From positions 5,353,738-5,417,737 of the forward strand of contig NZ_LR593886.1 of assembly GCF_901538265.1 (NCBI RefSeq): a stretch of 64,000 nt of DNA, read 5' to 3'. The position numbers and the translations under genes were made by a program. The notes below the pieces were generated by a model. The model was given only the letters and a program-made list of their open reading frames with translations. It was not told where the DNA came from and searched no databases. Of the stretch, positions 22,753 to 31,459 are shown one piece after another. This DNA comes from Gemmata massiliana (GTDB taxonomy: Bacteria > Planctomycetota > Planctomycetia > Gemmatales > Gemmataceae). Positions within the stretch are counted from its first letter, which is position 1. Each line of letters begins with the position of its first letter.

Positions 22753-22958
22753 ACGAGCACCCCCACTTCCGGAAGCACCTGGTGGACCGCGTGAACGGAG
22801 AGCACCAGCGACGGACGGTGGTAGAAGTCGGCCGAGCTGAGTTCGACTTTGCAAAGCTCTACGAACAACTCGGCGATGACTTCCAGCAGCTCGTCGGACG
22901 CCCCCGTCCGAGCATCCCGAAACCGCTTCGCCCATTTGAGCGCGTCGAAGGTGGTCAT
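22749..22958 (-). CDS. Operon gene 5: small unknown protein
   Basis: This 69-aa protein begins MTTFDALKWAKRFRDARTGA, then a helical ELLEVIAELFVELCKVELSS. The Shine-Dalgarno AAGGGGG lies within the last codons of the upstream gene, and the start overlaps that gene's stop (ATGA). Function unknown. Confidence 0.55.
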   Translation of the reverse strand: MTTFDALKWAKRFRDARTGASDELLEVIAELFVELCKVELSSADFYHRPSLVLSVHAVHQVLPEVGVLV

Positions 22959-23167
22959 GCCCCACCCCCTTCCGCGATCGCGAGCAACTCGGCATCGCGA
23001 CGGAGCGATTCTTCGAGCAAGAGGGCCTCGGTATCGAGCTGCTGCTCCATCAGCGGCAGAGCGTGCCGCAAGCGCGCGTCGATGGTCCGGCGGTATATCA
23101 CCTGTGCGTCGCGGACCTTCCGCACCAACTGCACGAAGGCGATCAACTGTTCGAGGGCAACGCTCAC
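22955..23167 (-). CDS. Operon gene 4: coiled-coil protein
   Basis: From GTG 23167 this is a 70-aa helical protein (ALEQLIAFVQLVRKVRDAQV, then MEQQLDTEALLLEESLRRDA) with a probable coiled coil. It ends in AEGGGA, encoded by the Shine-Dalgarno of the next gene. The start overlaps the upstream stop (GTGA). Function unknown. Confidence 0.55.
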   Translation of the reverse strand: MSVALEQLIAFVQLVRKVRDAQVIYRRTIDARLRHALPLMEQQLDTEALLLEESLRRDAELLAIAEGGGA

Positions 23168-23535
23168 AGCGCACCCCCTTTCTCGACCGCTTCGGCTTCC
23201 TCGCCCTCGCGGTTCCAGCACCGGAGCCACCGCACGACGTCGCCGGCGGTGATCTCCCACCGCTCTTGCCACTTGATGACCACGGCCCACTTGAACCACT
23301 GGTAGGCGCGGAGCGCGAGGCCCTCGTCGCCGGTGACATCGAGGAGCAGCGCGAGCGAGAGTTGAGCGGGGCCGCTTCCCCCGTACCCCCACGCGAACCC
23401 GGTCGGGCTGTGGTTGCGGAGCTTGAGCGACGGGAGCAGCGGGAGCGGCTCGCCGTCAACCGTTACGCTCTCACCCTTAACGAGTTGGCCGTCGAACAGC
23501 AGCTCGCCGCGGTAGATCGTCCCTGGAGGCCTCAC
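23164..23535 (-). CDS. Operon gene 3: DUF6166-like protein
   Basis: From GTG 23535 this is a 123-aa protein: TIYRGELLFDGQLVKGESVT, then LRNHSPTGFAWGYGGSGPAQ and LSLALLLDVTGDEGLALRAY. The GF-WGYGGSGPAQL block is the hallmark of the DUF6166 family, common in phages and plasmids and of unknown function. It ends in EKGGAL, set by the next gene's Shine-Dalgarno. The start overlaps the upstream stop (GTGA). Confidence 0.7.
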   Translation of the reverse strand: MRPPGTIYRGELLFDGQLVKGESVTVDGEPLPLLPSLKLRNHSPTGFAWGYGGSGPAQLSLALLLDVTGDEGLALRAYQWFKWAVVIKWQERWEITAGDVVRWLRCWNREGEEAEAVEKGGAL

Positions 23536-23960
23536 AGAGCACCCCCTTTCGCCGCCGGTTCCACTTCGAGGCCCGGGTCGCCGATCTCGACCACGCACCC
23601 GGCGTTCCGCCGGTTCGGGTTGCGCACGCTCATCCGCAGCGCGCGCCCGAGCGTGACGTTGGCACCGCGGACGTCCAGGTTGCCGAACAACCCGGCCACC
23701 AGGTCGACGACGTCGTCGGGCGAGGCGCACTGGTGGGCCATGTCCCGGACGAGCGCGCCGAGCGCCTCGTCGGGCAGCTCGAACCCCTCGACCGCGCGCA
23801 CCATCTGTCCGCCCTCGAACAGCTCGGCGCGCCACCGGTACCGGATTCGGGCCGGCGCGCTCGGCTTCTTCTTGCCCGGTTTGAACCCGGGCTTGGTCGC
23901 CTTCTGGCGCGGCACTTCGACCTGGTACGGGCTGACGACGATTTTCCGTGTCGTGGTCAT
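23532..23960 (-). CDS. Operon gene 2: unknown protein
   Basis: This 142-aa protein has a very basic start (TTTRKIVVSPYQVEVPRQKA, then KPGFKPGKKK) and a body with RIRYRWRAELFEGGQMVRAV and DDVVDLVAGLFGNLDVRGAN. It ends in AAKGGAL, set by the next gene's Shine-Dalgarno. The start overlaps the upstream stop (ATGA). The basic N-terminus suggests nucleic acid binding. Not recognised. Confidence 0.55.
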   Translation of the reverse strand: MTTTRKIVVSPYQVEVPRQKATKPGFKPGKKKPSAPARIRYRWRAELFEGGQMVRAVEGFELPDEALGALVRDMAHQCASPDDVVDLVAGLFGNLDVRGANVTLGRALRMSVRNPNRRNAGCVVEIGDPGLEVEPAAKGGAL

Positions 23961-24880
23961 TGGGCACCGCCTTTCGTGGCGTGACCGTTCTTCGACGGGT
24001 CGGGACCGCCGAGAACGTAGTCGAAGATCCGTCCGGCCTCCACTGCCTCACCGGGTTTGAGTTCCTCCGCCGGCTTCGAGCGCAGCTCCCGCTGCCGGGC
24101 CGCGTCCTCGGCGTGGCCCTGGTTGAGCCGGCGCTGAATCGCCCCGACCACTTTGTCCGCGTTCGGGGTTATCCCGCCCTTCCCCGCCGGGGGCCGTTCC
24201 TCCGCTGCGGGAGCGGGTTCGGCGGGTTTGGGTTGCTCCTGCGTGGGTTTGGGAGCATCGCCCCCGCGCAGGCGGTTGACGTAGGACCGGAGCGAGTCCG
24301 CGACGTCCGACGACAACTTGAACGGTTCGGGTTTGGGTTGGGGAATCGGCTCCTCGGCCGTGAACGGGATCGGGGCCGGAACCTCGACCTTATCGATCGG
24401 CTCTTCGTTCGGGAACCAGAGCCGGTGCAGGTGGGGCAGAACGTCGAACGCGGGGATCAGCGGGTCGACGCGGGACAGTTCTTTGAGGTGCAGCACCCCG
24501 CCCTGCGCGGTGCCCTGGGCCACGCGCCACACTTCCAGCAACCGCCCGCGGTGCGGGCCGGGTGGGGAGGACCGCAGCTTGGTCCCGCCCCCGCTCGTGA
24601 ACACGGCCACGATCGGAACCCAAAGTTTTTCTTTGTTGTTCTGCAACAGGGCCGGGCCGAACCACTCCACTTTCGGTTTCCACACCGGGTCGGCGCAGAA
24701 CGGGCAGGCGTCGGGCGCCAAACACGGCATCGTGTTTTCGCCGGCGCGCTTGTGAACCTTGATTGGCCGCACCTCACCGAGCAGGTGAACGCGGTACTTC
24801 GATTTGCCGAGAAATCGTTCCGCACGAACGCGCGGAAGCTCTGCGGCAGTGGAGCAATCGCTCCAACTGAACCGGGGCAT
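23957..24880 (-). CDS. Operon gene 1: unknown protein with zinc-binding segment
   Basis: This 307-aa first gene of the leftward operon has GKSKYRVHLLGEVRPIKVHK, then a CLAPDACPFC segment that could bind zinc with later residues, VWKPKVEWFGPALLQNNKEK, LLEVWRVAQGTAQGG, and a Pro/Ala/Glu-rich second half with a helical end. Similar layouts occur in phage proteins of unknown role that lie in early regions. It ends in TKGGAQ, part of the repeated Shine-Dalgarno pattern. No clear RBS is seen before the ATG. Confidence 0.55.
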   Translation of the reverse strand: MPRFSWSDCSTAAELPRVRAERFLGKSKYRVHLLGEVRPIKVHKRAGENTMPCLAPDACPFCADPVWKPKVEWFGPALLQNNKEKLWVPIVAVFTSGGGTKLRSSPPGPHRGRLLEVWRVAQGTAQGGVLHLKELSRVDPLIPAFDVLPHLHRLWFPNEEPIDKVEVPAPIPFTAEEPIPQPKPEPFKLSSDVADSLRSYVNRLRGGDAPKPTQEQPKPAEPAPAAEERPPAGKGGITPNADKVVGAIQRRLNQGHAEDAARQRELRSKPAEELKPGEAVEAGRIFDYVLGGPDPSKNGHATKGGAQ

Positions 24881-25073
24881 GAGGGGAAACTCGGACGCCG
24901 CTCGCTGAGTTTCAGTCTGTCGGCATCACGGGACGGCCCCGCGAAGTAGATCCCGACTTCTGACGCACAACACATCGAGCCAGCGGGGTGAAAGTACCCG
25001 GCGAACGACCCACGGTCAAGTGGCCGCGCGGCGGGTTTACCCCCCGCGGCGCCCTACGACCGGCCCCGGAAAG

Positions 25074-25115
25074 GTCGACTGCGATACGCGGTCGACGGGA
25101 CTGCGATACGCAGTC
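25074..25115. repeat. Two tandem dyads sharing ACTGCGATACGC
   Basis: The first dyad has arms GTCGACTGCG and CGCGGTCGAC around ATA (25074-25096, one G-T mismatch). The second has arms GACTGCG and CGCAGTC around ATA (25099-25115, perfect). Both share ACTGCGATACGC and lie upstream of the leftward operon, as expected of repressor operators or origin-protein sites. Confidence 0.6.
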
Positions 25116-25253
25116 GGGTCCAACTGCGCGCGGTTGGGGGGTACTGCGGCGGCTCTTCCGACCGCGGGGAGAGAGTGCCGACCGTGAGTCACGGTTTCAA
25201 AGTCGTGTCTGCTGGCGGGGGGGATGATCTGCGCCGTTCCCGCACTGCGATTC

Positions 25254-25312
25254 TTCGCCTTCGCCTTCGCCTTCGCATTTATGAATTTTCAAAAAGCGAA
25301 AGCGAAGGCGAA
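25254..25312. repeat. TTCGCC repeats forming a long hairpin
   Basis: Three TTCGCC units and one TTCGCA (25254-25277) face GCGAAAGCGAAGGCGAA (25296-25312). Bases 25260-25276 pair with 25296-25312 with one mismatch, leaving a 19-base A/T-rich loop. It could be a terminator for the leftward tRNA-Arg transcript or a structural site. Confidence 0.55.
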
Positions 25313-25561
25313 AAGCGCGGTCGCCCGCTCCGGCGGGCCGAGCGGAACCGGCTCCGAGGCGTGGCGGTTGGCGAGCGGAACCCGCGGCCGATTTAGCGGT
25401 CGGAACGGGCAATCCGCACAGGTGCTACAGGGTGTCAAAAGCCGGGAAACACCCGTTTTTCGGGGCGCTGTTCGATTGGGAGGTGCGATCAGGGAAAAGG
25501 GTCGACGAGGCCCACGTTCGGGGCTTGGCGCCCCCAAAAACGTGGGTCAGAAGGCCAACAG

Positions 25562-25635
25562 TATGCCCGACAGGAGTTGAACCTGTAACCTTCAGCTCCG
25601 GAGGCTAACGCTCTATCCAGTTGAGCTACGGGCAC
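25562..25635 (-). tRNA. tRNA-Arg (anticodon CCG), prophage copy
   Basis: A 74-nt cloverleaf matches the host copy at 63-136 except for three bases, all in the anticodon stem: UUAGC/GCUGA instead of UCGGC/GCCGA. The changes keep the stem (one compensated pair, one G-U), so the gene still looks functional. It lies inside the right prophage end, 274 bases from tRNA-Pro, close to the spacing of the host copies at the left end (255 bases). Confidence 0.93.
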
Positions 25636-25762
25636 GCGCAAATACCCGACCCGCCGGTGACTAATCGGCGGGGCAGGCGACCCAGTCAACGAGCGGGTTG
25701 AGTCCGCGCGTCATAACCGGACCGACCAAACCCAACGGCATTCACTCCGTTGAGAAAAGCCC

Positions 25763-25808
25763 GAAAAAAATATCCCGGCCCACCAACGTGCGTAGTTGGT
25801 GGGCCGGG
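25763..25808 (-). terminator. Intrinsic terminator downstream of tRNA-Pro
   Basis: Arms 25774-25787 and 25795-25808 form a perfect 14-bp stem with a 7-base loop. The reverse strand continues with ATATTTTTTT. It lies within the prophage and replaces the original tRNA-Pro terminator (341-383), now 25 kb away. Confidence 0.88.
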
Positions 25809-25908
25809 ACGGGGTGCGGCAGCCGGTATGAACGGCTTCCGCATCGGAAACGCTGCCGGCCGGATCTAACGGCCTGCATCGTGAACCACGAGTGATCAAT
25901 TCGTGGCA

Positions 25909-25984
<76 letters not shown>

Positions 25985-26113
25985 ATCCGTCCGTCCGACA
26001 CTTGCTTTGTAACCCCACGCGATCGAAACGGCAACCGTATTGCGAGACACACTTCGGTCCGGTCGCACCGCACGGGCCGCACATTTGACCCGAGAAGGCG
26101 CCCGCGATCCCTT

Positions 26114-26170
26114 GCAACGCGAGAACTCGCTCGTTAGCCTGAAGAAGTTGCAACCAACGAGAACTCGCTC
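26114..26170. repeat. Direct repeat upstream of the 26219 gene
   Basis: CGAGAACTCGCTC occurs at 26120-26132 and 26158-26170. A TTGCAAC precedes each copy by 0-3 bases, so the unit is an imperfect tandem copy with a period of about 38 bp. It lies about 50 bp before an exported-protein gene and may be a duplicated regulatory site. Confidence 0.5.
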
Positions 26171-26218
26171 AACACCGTTCTAACCGTAGCCCATCATTAT
26201 CACGGTTCGGGGAAACCG

Positions 26219-27658
26219 ATGACCCTCGTTCGCCACACCGTTTGGACACTACTCGTTGGCGCCGGGTTCGCGCTCGGGTCCGGCTCCGCCAAGGCACAAC
26301 AGCCCGCGGTACCCACGAAACCGACCGGGGCACTCACCGCGATCGCCACGTACCGGGACATTGAGCGCGGCGGGATCACGAACGATCAACTCAAGGAAGC
26401 GCGCGAGAACTTCGCCACCCTCGCGAAATACTGTACCGAGGTCGTGGCCCACCCGATGGTGTACGCGGCCCAACAAGACTTCAAGCCGGCCCCCGCTACC
26501 ACTCAGCACCTCGCCATCGACGGACAGTTCGGCATCCTGCAAGAGTTAAGCCGGTTCATCCGGGAGCCCGTTCCCGGGGACCGGAAGGTCGGGCCGGACC
26601 AGGCCGTTTATATCCGCGAACTCGGAGCGGCCCTCGACGCCGAGATGAAAAAACTGATCGAGCGCGGCACCGAATCGATCGTGCAAATCAACGCGGCCCG
26701 CGTGTTGGCGCACGTGTGCAAGGGCGGCGCACCGGCCCACTATGCGACGCTCACGTCGCTCCTCGCGAACGCCAACACGCCGACTGCGATCAAGTACCAC
26801 CTCTACCACGCCGCCGCGAACCTGCTCGGCGCCTACGACCCGAACTGGCTGAGCACCCGGGCACACGTCGGACAGATGGAGAACCCGAAAGCGGTCTACG
26901 ACCTGGTGAAGGTGCTGGACGACAACGTCAATAACCCGGCGCTCCTGTTCCCCGGGTTACCCGAAAACAAGATTGAGAAGGCCACGGCCGATCAACTCGC
27001 GGTGATCGGGCTCGTGCGCCGACAGGCGATCAGGGCGCTCGGTCAAACGCGGTTCGCCCTGCTCCCCATGCCCGGCAGCAAGACGCTGTACCCGGTACAC
27101 ACGCTCGCCCGCGTTGCCCTCAGTGACGCGGCCGTGGTGCCCGTCCCGGGACCGGCGGACGCGGGGGAAGCGGTTATCGGCCTGTGCAACATGGCGCCCG
27201 TCGAGATCCAGAAGAACGGTACCATGACAATCGTGAAGTACAACGCGGACGCGGTCGTCGAAGCGGTGACCGCGGGTCTCATCACATTCGCCGAACCCCG
27301 CGCGAGCGACGCCTTCGACCGCCGGCTCCCGTGGCGCTCTTACGCCCTGCGGATCGCAGAGGCCATGCGCAACTGGCGCCCGCTCTTCGACGTGGATTTC
27401 GACCCATCGCAACCGAACAAGTTCAACGCAGCTCTGGTTCCGCCCGTCGTAGAAGAACTGTTCAAGAGCGTCGCCCCGAGCGTGCTCGCCCCGATGGACA
27501 AGGTGGACAGTTCCGGGAAGCCGGACATCGGCTCGAAGGTGGACATCGAGGGGCTGCGCAAGCGCCTCACCACGATCCGAGAGAACCCGAAACGCAGCAC
27601 GACGCTGTTCCCGAACATCAAGGAAACGACGATCGATTTCGCGCCCGCAAAAAAGTGA
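26219..27658 (+). CDS. Exported planctomycete protein, helical repeat-like
   Basis: This 479-aa protein has a signal peptide (LVGAGFALGSGSAKAQQ). The mature part is mostly alpha-helical, with hydrophobic repeats (INAARVLAHVCKGGAPAHYA, IKYHLYHAAANLLGAYDPNW, VIGLVRRQAIRALGQTRFAL) like HEAT-type helices. No catalytic motif is visible. Such exported scaffold proteins are common in Gemmata-like genomes. It starts 254 bp after the prophage end and is followed 95 bp later by another exported protein gene. Confidence 0.65.
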   Translation: MTLVRHTVWTLLVGAGFALGSGSAKAQQPAVPTKPTGALTAIATYRDIERGGITNDQLKEARENFATLAKYCTEVVAHPMVYAAQQDFKPAPATTQHLAIDGQFGILQELSRFIREPVPGDRKVGPDQAVYIRELGAALDAEMKKLIERGTESIVQINAARVLAHVCKGGAPAHYATLTSLLANANTPTAIKYHLYHAAANLLGAYDPNWLSTRAHVGQMENPKAVYDLVKVLDDNVNNPALLFPGLPENKIEKATADQLAVIGLVRRQAIRALGQTRFALLPMPGSKTLYPVHTLARVALSDAAVVPVPGPADAGEAVIGLCNMAPVEIQKNGTMTIVKYNADAVVEAVTAGLITFAEPRASDAFDRRLPWRSYALRIAEAMRNWRPLFDVDFDPSQPNKFNAALVPPVVEELFKSVAPSVLAPMDKVDSSGKPDIGSKVDIEGLRKRLTTIRENPKRSTTLFPNIKETTIDFAPAKK

Positions 27659-27753
27659 CGTAACGGGCCGCGACTTTCGCGTTGCTCGCGGGCTCGGGTT
27701 GGGGGACAATACACATCGTTTGTTGCGGGCCGCGCCCGCTGGAGGGAAACTCG

Positions 27754-30123
27754 ATGAGGCGCTTTCTGTTAGCCGTTGCGGTGTTCCTCACCGCGACGGC
27801 GACCCCCACTTTCGCCGGGTACATCATCATCCGCGTCCTCCTTGAGGGCAGCGGGGTTGGTCCCGGTGGGGACGGCATCCCCGGCGGACCGGGTGGGATC
27901 GGGCCGAACATGCCGGGCGGGCCGTCATTAGGCCCTCCGGGTGGGTACACGGGAGGCTCCAAGGGCGGTACACCGGGCATGCCCGGTATCGGTGGGTCCA
28001 AGGGCGGTCCCCCGGGTGGGTACGCGGGAGGCTCTAAGGGAGGCCCCCCGGGCGGGATGCCCATTATGCCGGGTGCGATGGGTTCGTCGGGCTTCGGGAA
28101 GCCGGGCGCGTCGTTCGGAGGGACGTCGCACGTGGGGGCAGTCGAGCAAGACCCCACGCGCTCAATTGTGGTTGTGATCCCGCTTGAAACGGATCTCCTG
28201 AAGAGCCGGATGGATCCCGCGAAGAACCCGGGCTTGAATAACCCCGAGTTTCGGAAGTTCGCCCTCCAGTATTACGGCCAAAAGCTGAGTGCCAACCTCT
28301 TCATTGACAGCACCAGCATCCAGTTCTACGACGAACTGCTTCGGACCCCTGGACCGAAGAAAACGCGCGCCACCGAGATGCGCGACAAGTACGAAGCGTG
28401 GCAGCGCGGGAAGACCGACGCGCGTCTCTTGTACGAGGCAATGGAGCTCGCGCTCCACTCCGGTTTCGCCAAGGAAGCGATCGCCTACGCGAACGAGTTG
28501 GTGACGGTCGCGGAGGATCCGAAACTCTCCCTGCCGGAACGCGACGTAAAGCCCTTCGTGGCCACGTGGGGAAAAGTGGGTAAAGCGATCGCGGAGCGTC
28601 CGCCGCAACTGAGCGACGCCGAAGACTGGAAATCGCGCCTCAACTTCCCGAACATCCGGATGGCGGACCGGTACGCGATCGTTTACGCGGACAACCCCGC
28701 CGCCGAAGTGCAGCGGCGGGCAGCACAACTCAACGACAACCTCGCGGCGTTCTACCTTTGGCACGCCACGCAAGGGGTCGTGTTGCCCGTGCCCCAAAAG
28801 CCCCTCGTCGTGGTACTCGCCCCGCAAGCCTCTACGCTCCGCAAACTGCACACTATGCTCGACGGGCTGCCAATGGCCGACGCCTTCTTCGCACCCGAGC
28901 ACGACTTGCTCGTGCTTTCGCCCGAACGGACGGACGAAGTCGGCCAAACCTTCCTGCGCCAAACTCAGCAGATGTTTTCTCAGGGCCTGAATCGCGATCA
29001 GATCCTTACCGGCCACATGCCCAAACTCGACCACACCGGTGAGAAGGGTCCCCGGCCCGAAGACGTTGCTCGTGCATCCACCATCGCCGCGGTCGAAAAA
29101 CTGGCGATTGATGAGGCCGACATTGCCGCGGTTAGCCGCGAAGGAACCCGTCAGTTGATGTATGCCGCTGGCGTACTACCGAAGCACGTTACGCTCCCGT
29201 CCTGGCTCACCAACGGGGCCGTGAACTTCTACACGCGGCCGCGCGGCCCGGCCTACGTAACGGTTGGTGACAGCGAGAAAATGAACATGCACGTAGCCCT
29301 GACCACGGGTTACGGTGTGCCCAACTACGTGCTCCAGCGCTACCTCCGCGACCTCGCGACCAAGAAGGAGCTGCCCGCGGATTCGGCCCGTCTGCTCGAA
29401 AACGTGCTCGGTGACGTGTACTTCAGCGGGATCAAGGACGGCCTCGACCCCGATCCGGCCCCGCCGAAGAAACCCAAAAAATCCACACAAGCGGCCCAAC
29501 CGACGCGCCCCCGGGACGACGGTGAAGGTTCCGGGGGGCCGATGCGCCCGCCGATCGGTCCCGGCCCGATGCGGCCGGGTCTTGGGGGACCGGGAGGTAT
29601 GCCCGGACCGGGTCTGCCTGGTATGCCGGGAGGACCGGGCATGATTGGCGGTCCAGGTATGTCGAGCGGCGTGCTGTCGGCGGACTACGAAGACCCCGCC
29701 ACCCTGCTCCGCAAGAAGCAACAGCGCCTCGCGATCAAGGCGAACGCGACCTCTTGGTCGCTGTATTACTACCTCATTCAGCACAAGCCTGAGCAACTGC
29801 GCCAGTACGTCGCGGAACTGAACAAGCTCCCGCGCGACCTGCCGATCGACGGTAAGACCGCGTTTGCGGTGTTCGTCCGCGTGTTCAAGCTCTCAACGAC
29901 CGCTGACGGGGTCGCCGATGCGAAAGAACTGAAGAAATTTGCTGACGAATGGCTGACGTACATCAACACTGTTCCCCTGGTCGGTGTCGATATCCCGCTA
30001 GTCGCTCCGGAACCGCCCAAGAACACGACGCCGGGAACCGGCCCGGGCGGGTTCCCTGGTTTCCCGGGCGCATCCCCCGGTGGCGGGCGACCGGGCGGTG
30101 GCGGTAACCCGGACCAGAATTAA
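27754..30123 (+). CDS. Exported protein with Gly/Pro-rich repeats and a degenerate DUF1570-like peptidase domain
   Basis: The start at 27754 is chosen for its signal peptide (MRRFLLAVAVFLTATATPTF) and GGAGG-type RBS, giving 789 aa. A low-complexity part (about 30-110) repeats GGSKGGPPGGYAGG-like units. A globular part (about 130-560) contains FFAPEHDLLVLSPERTDEVG and EGTRQLMYAAGVLPKHVTLP, then SWLTNGAVNFYTRP. This resembles the DUF1570 peptidase layout, but the zinc-binding HExxH is absent: EGTRQ stands in its place, so it is probably not catalytic. A second Gly/Pro/Met-rich stretch lies near 600-650. Function unknown; surface or scaffold roles likely. Confidence 0.6.
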   Translation: MRRFLLAVAVFLTATATPTFAGYIIIRVLLEGSGVGPGGDGIPGGPGGIGPNMPGGPSLGPPGGYTGGSKGGTPGMPGIGGSKGGPPGGYAGGSKGGPPGGMPIMPGAMGSSGFGKPGASFGGTSHVGAVEQDPTRSIVVVIPLETDLLKSRMDPAKNPGLNNPEFRKFALQYYGQKLSANLFIDSTSIQFYDELLRTPGPKKTRATEMRDKYEAWQRGKTDARLLYEAMELALHSGFAKEAIAYANELVTVAEDPKLSLPERDVKPFVATWGKVGKAIAERPPQLSDAEDWKSRLNFPNIRMADRYAIVYADNPAAEVQRRAAQLNDNLAAFYLWHATQGVVLPVPQKPLVVVLAPQASTLRKLHTMLDGLPMADAFFAPEHDLLVLSPERTDEVGQTFLRQTQQMFSQGLNRDQILTGHMPKLDHTGEKGPRPEDVARASTIAAVEKLAIDEADIAAVSREGTRQLMYAAGVLPKHVTLPSWLTNGAVNFYTRPRGPAYVTVGDSEKMNMHVALTTGYGVPNYVLQRYLRDLATKKELPADSARLLENVLGDVYFSGIKDGLDPDPAPPKKPKKSTQAAQPTRPRDDGEGSGGPMRPPIGPGPMRPGLGGPGGMPGPGLPGMPGGPGMIGGPGMSSGVLSADYEDPATLLRKKQQRLAIKANATSWSLYYYLIQHKPEQLRQYVAELNKLPRDLPIDGKTAFAVFVRVFKLSTTADGVADAKELKKFADEWLTYINTVPLVGVDIPLVAPEPPKNTTPGTGPGGFPGFPGASPGGGRPGGGGNPDQN

Positions 30124-30203
30124 CGCTCCCGTGCCGAACGCAAACGCTTGACCTTCTCCGCGCCATCTTTAAGATAGCCTCACACTCACCCGTGTGGGGT
30201 GTC

Positions 30204-30287
30204 GCCGAGGTGGCGGAATTGGCAGACGCACTAGATTCAGGTTCTAGCGCTCGCAAGGGCGTGGAGGTTCAAGTCCTCTCCTCGGCA
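30204..30287 (+). tRNA. tRNA-Leu (anticodon CAG)
   Basis: An 84-nt cloverleaf: acceptor GCCGAGG/CCUCGGC with discriminator A, anticodon stem CUAGA/UCUAG with loop UUCAGGU (CAG), long variable arm CGCUCGCAAGGGCG typical of leucine tRNAs, and T stem GAGGU/ACCUC-type pairing. A terminator follows directly. Confidence 0.95.
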
Positions 30288-30291
30288 CTCG

Positions 30292-30325
30292 CAAAACCCC
30301 AGCAATTGCTGGGGTTTTGTTGTTT
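30292..30325 (+). terminator. Intrinsic terminator after tRNA-Leu
   Basis: CAAAACCCCAGC and GCTGGGGTTTTG form a near-perfect stem around AATT, followed by TTGTTTTTA. Confidence 0.88.
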
Positions 30326-30409
30326 TTATGGACAGGCACCCGAGTGAACAGAATTGAAGACTGCCGAAGGCTCCCGGCAAAGCCACTCTACCAACAGACA
30401 GCCAACAAC

Positions 30410-31459
30410 TCATACCTTTCGGAGTCGTGCGTCAGCGTACCCCGCGATGAGGTGCTGCGTCAGGTTGACCGCAACCACAGGGAGCAGCGCCAGCGGACAA
30501 CCTGCGAGCGCTCCCGCAGCCAGTGCTAACCCGGCCCCGTTGTTCGCCATGCCGACGCCAAACACGAGTGCGGCCCGCCGCGCGGGATCGGCCCGCACGA
30601 ACTTCGCAGTGAGAAACCCGGTCGAGAACGCGGTCGCACACATTACCACCGCCGCAGCCGCAATCAGCGCGAGGAAATCCCAATCCGGATCGACGACGAC
30701 ACGCGGTAAACACGTTGAAGCATTCGCGTAGCACAGCACCAACAGGATCACGGACGTAACCTGTTTCACATGCGGTCCCGCCGCGTCCGCCCTGTTACCT
30801 CCGATTACCCAGCGACAAATCAGGCCCAATCCCGTCGGGAAGACCACCCACAACACCACGAACGCACTCGCCCCACCTGCCCCGGCGAGGTGATTTAACA
30901 CTTCGCCCGCGTCGCTCGGTGCAAGCGCGCCGACCGTACCGAACGAACGTGGCGTCGTGAGCGGGCTGAGCGCCGTAAAGAGCAATACGAGGCCGAGGCT
31001 CAGCGCACAATCGCCGTCCGCGGCGCGGGACCAACCCGCCGACGAGCCCGCCACCGACATCGCAGCTACGACCGCCAGTCCCACGAGCAAGTCGCGTGCT
31101 TCAACCGGGTCGTGCCAGAGCAACAGAACGGGCGCGACCGCCATCAATACCAGAACGGGAACAGCGACGCTCGCGAACAACCCGGCGGCCAGAGGGAGCG
31201 GGCTTCGGAACACGCCCCGTAGGTGGTCTCCCCGCACCGCAAAGCCCGCAGCAAACAACAGACTGGCGAGCATCAGCGCCGGTGCCGATATACGAACCGA
31301 GTACCCCCCAACGTGCCCCGTCTCAGTGAGGTTCGCGAGCCAGCAGCCGGCCCCCGGTGCAATTGCGGCCGCGGCGTATGCCCCGATCAGTAACCAGAGA
31401 AAGTGCCGGTGCAGAAACCCGAACCCGATCCACTCGTGTGGCGCATCTTGATCGCCCAT
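30410..31459 (-). CDS. BASS-family (bile acid:sodium symporter-like) transporter
   Basis: This 349-aa protein has about nine hydrophobic helices throughout, for example FLWLLIGAYAAAAIAPGAG, LMLASLLFAAGFAVRG, LLVGLAVVAAMSVAGSSAGW and VILLVLCYANAST. The final third has AALVFGVGMANNGAGLALAA, the conserved discontinuous helix of SBF/BASS transporters. It should take up an organic anion with sodium. The substrate cannot be told. It is convergent with tRNA-Leu and divergent from the PepSY gene. Confidence 0.75.
   Translation of the reverse strand: MGDQDAPHEWIGFGFLHRHFLWLLIGAYAAAAIAPGAGCWLANLTETGHVGGYSVRISAPALMLASLLFAAGFAVRGDHLRGVFRSPLPLAAGLFASVAVPVLVLMAVAPVLLLWHDPVEARDLLVGLAVVAAMSVAGSSAGWSRAADGDCALSLGLVLLFTALSPLTTPRSFGTVGALAPSDAGEVLNHLAGAGGASAFVVLWVVFPTGLGLICRWVIGGNRADAAGPHVKQVTSVILLVLCYANASTCLPRVVVDPDWDFLALIAAAAVVMCATAFSTGFLTAKFVRADPARRAALVFGVGMANNGAGLALAAGALAGCPLALLPVVAVNLTQHLIAGYADARLRKV

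Larger units (their letters stand above)
24881..25561. other. Non-coding region at the right end of the prophage
   Basis: I see no convincing gene in these 681 bases. The region should hold the promoter of the leftward operon. It contains two tandem dyads (25074-25115), a purine/pyrimidine hairpin with TTCGCC repeats (25254-25312) and a hairpin with arms CCCACGTT/AACGTGGG (25511-25518 and 25539-25546), 16 nt downstream of tRNA-Arg. A replication origin could lie here, since no replication gene is found, but nothing proves it. Confidence 0.45.

Noticed and set aside
23948..24949. Forward 333-codon frame over the leftward operon
   Set aside because: The reverse-strand genes show coupled starts, Shine-Dalgarno sites and protein-like composition; the forward frame does not.
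25254..25312. CRISPR-like repeats
   Set aside because: TTCGCC units are six bases long and adjacent, with no spacers. They form a hairpin.
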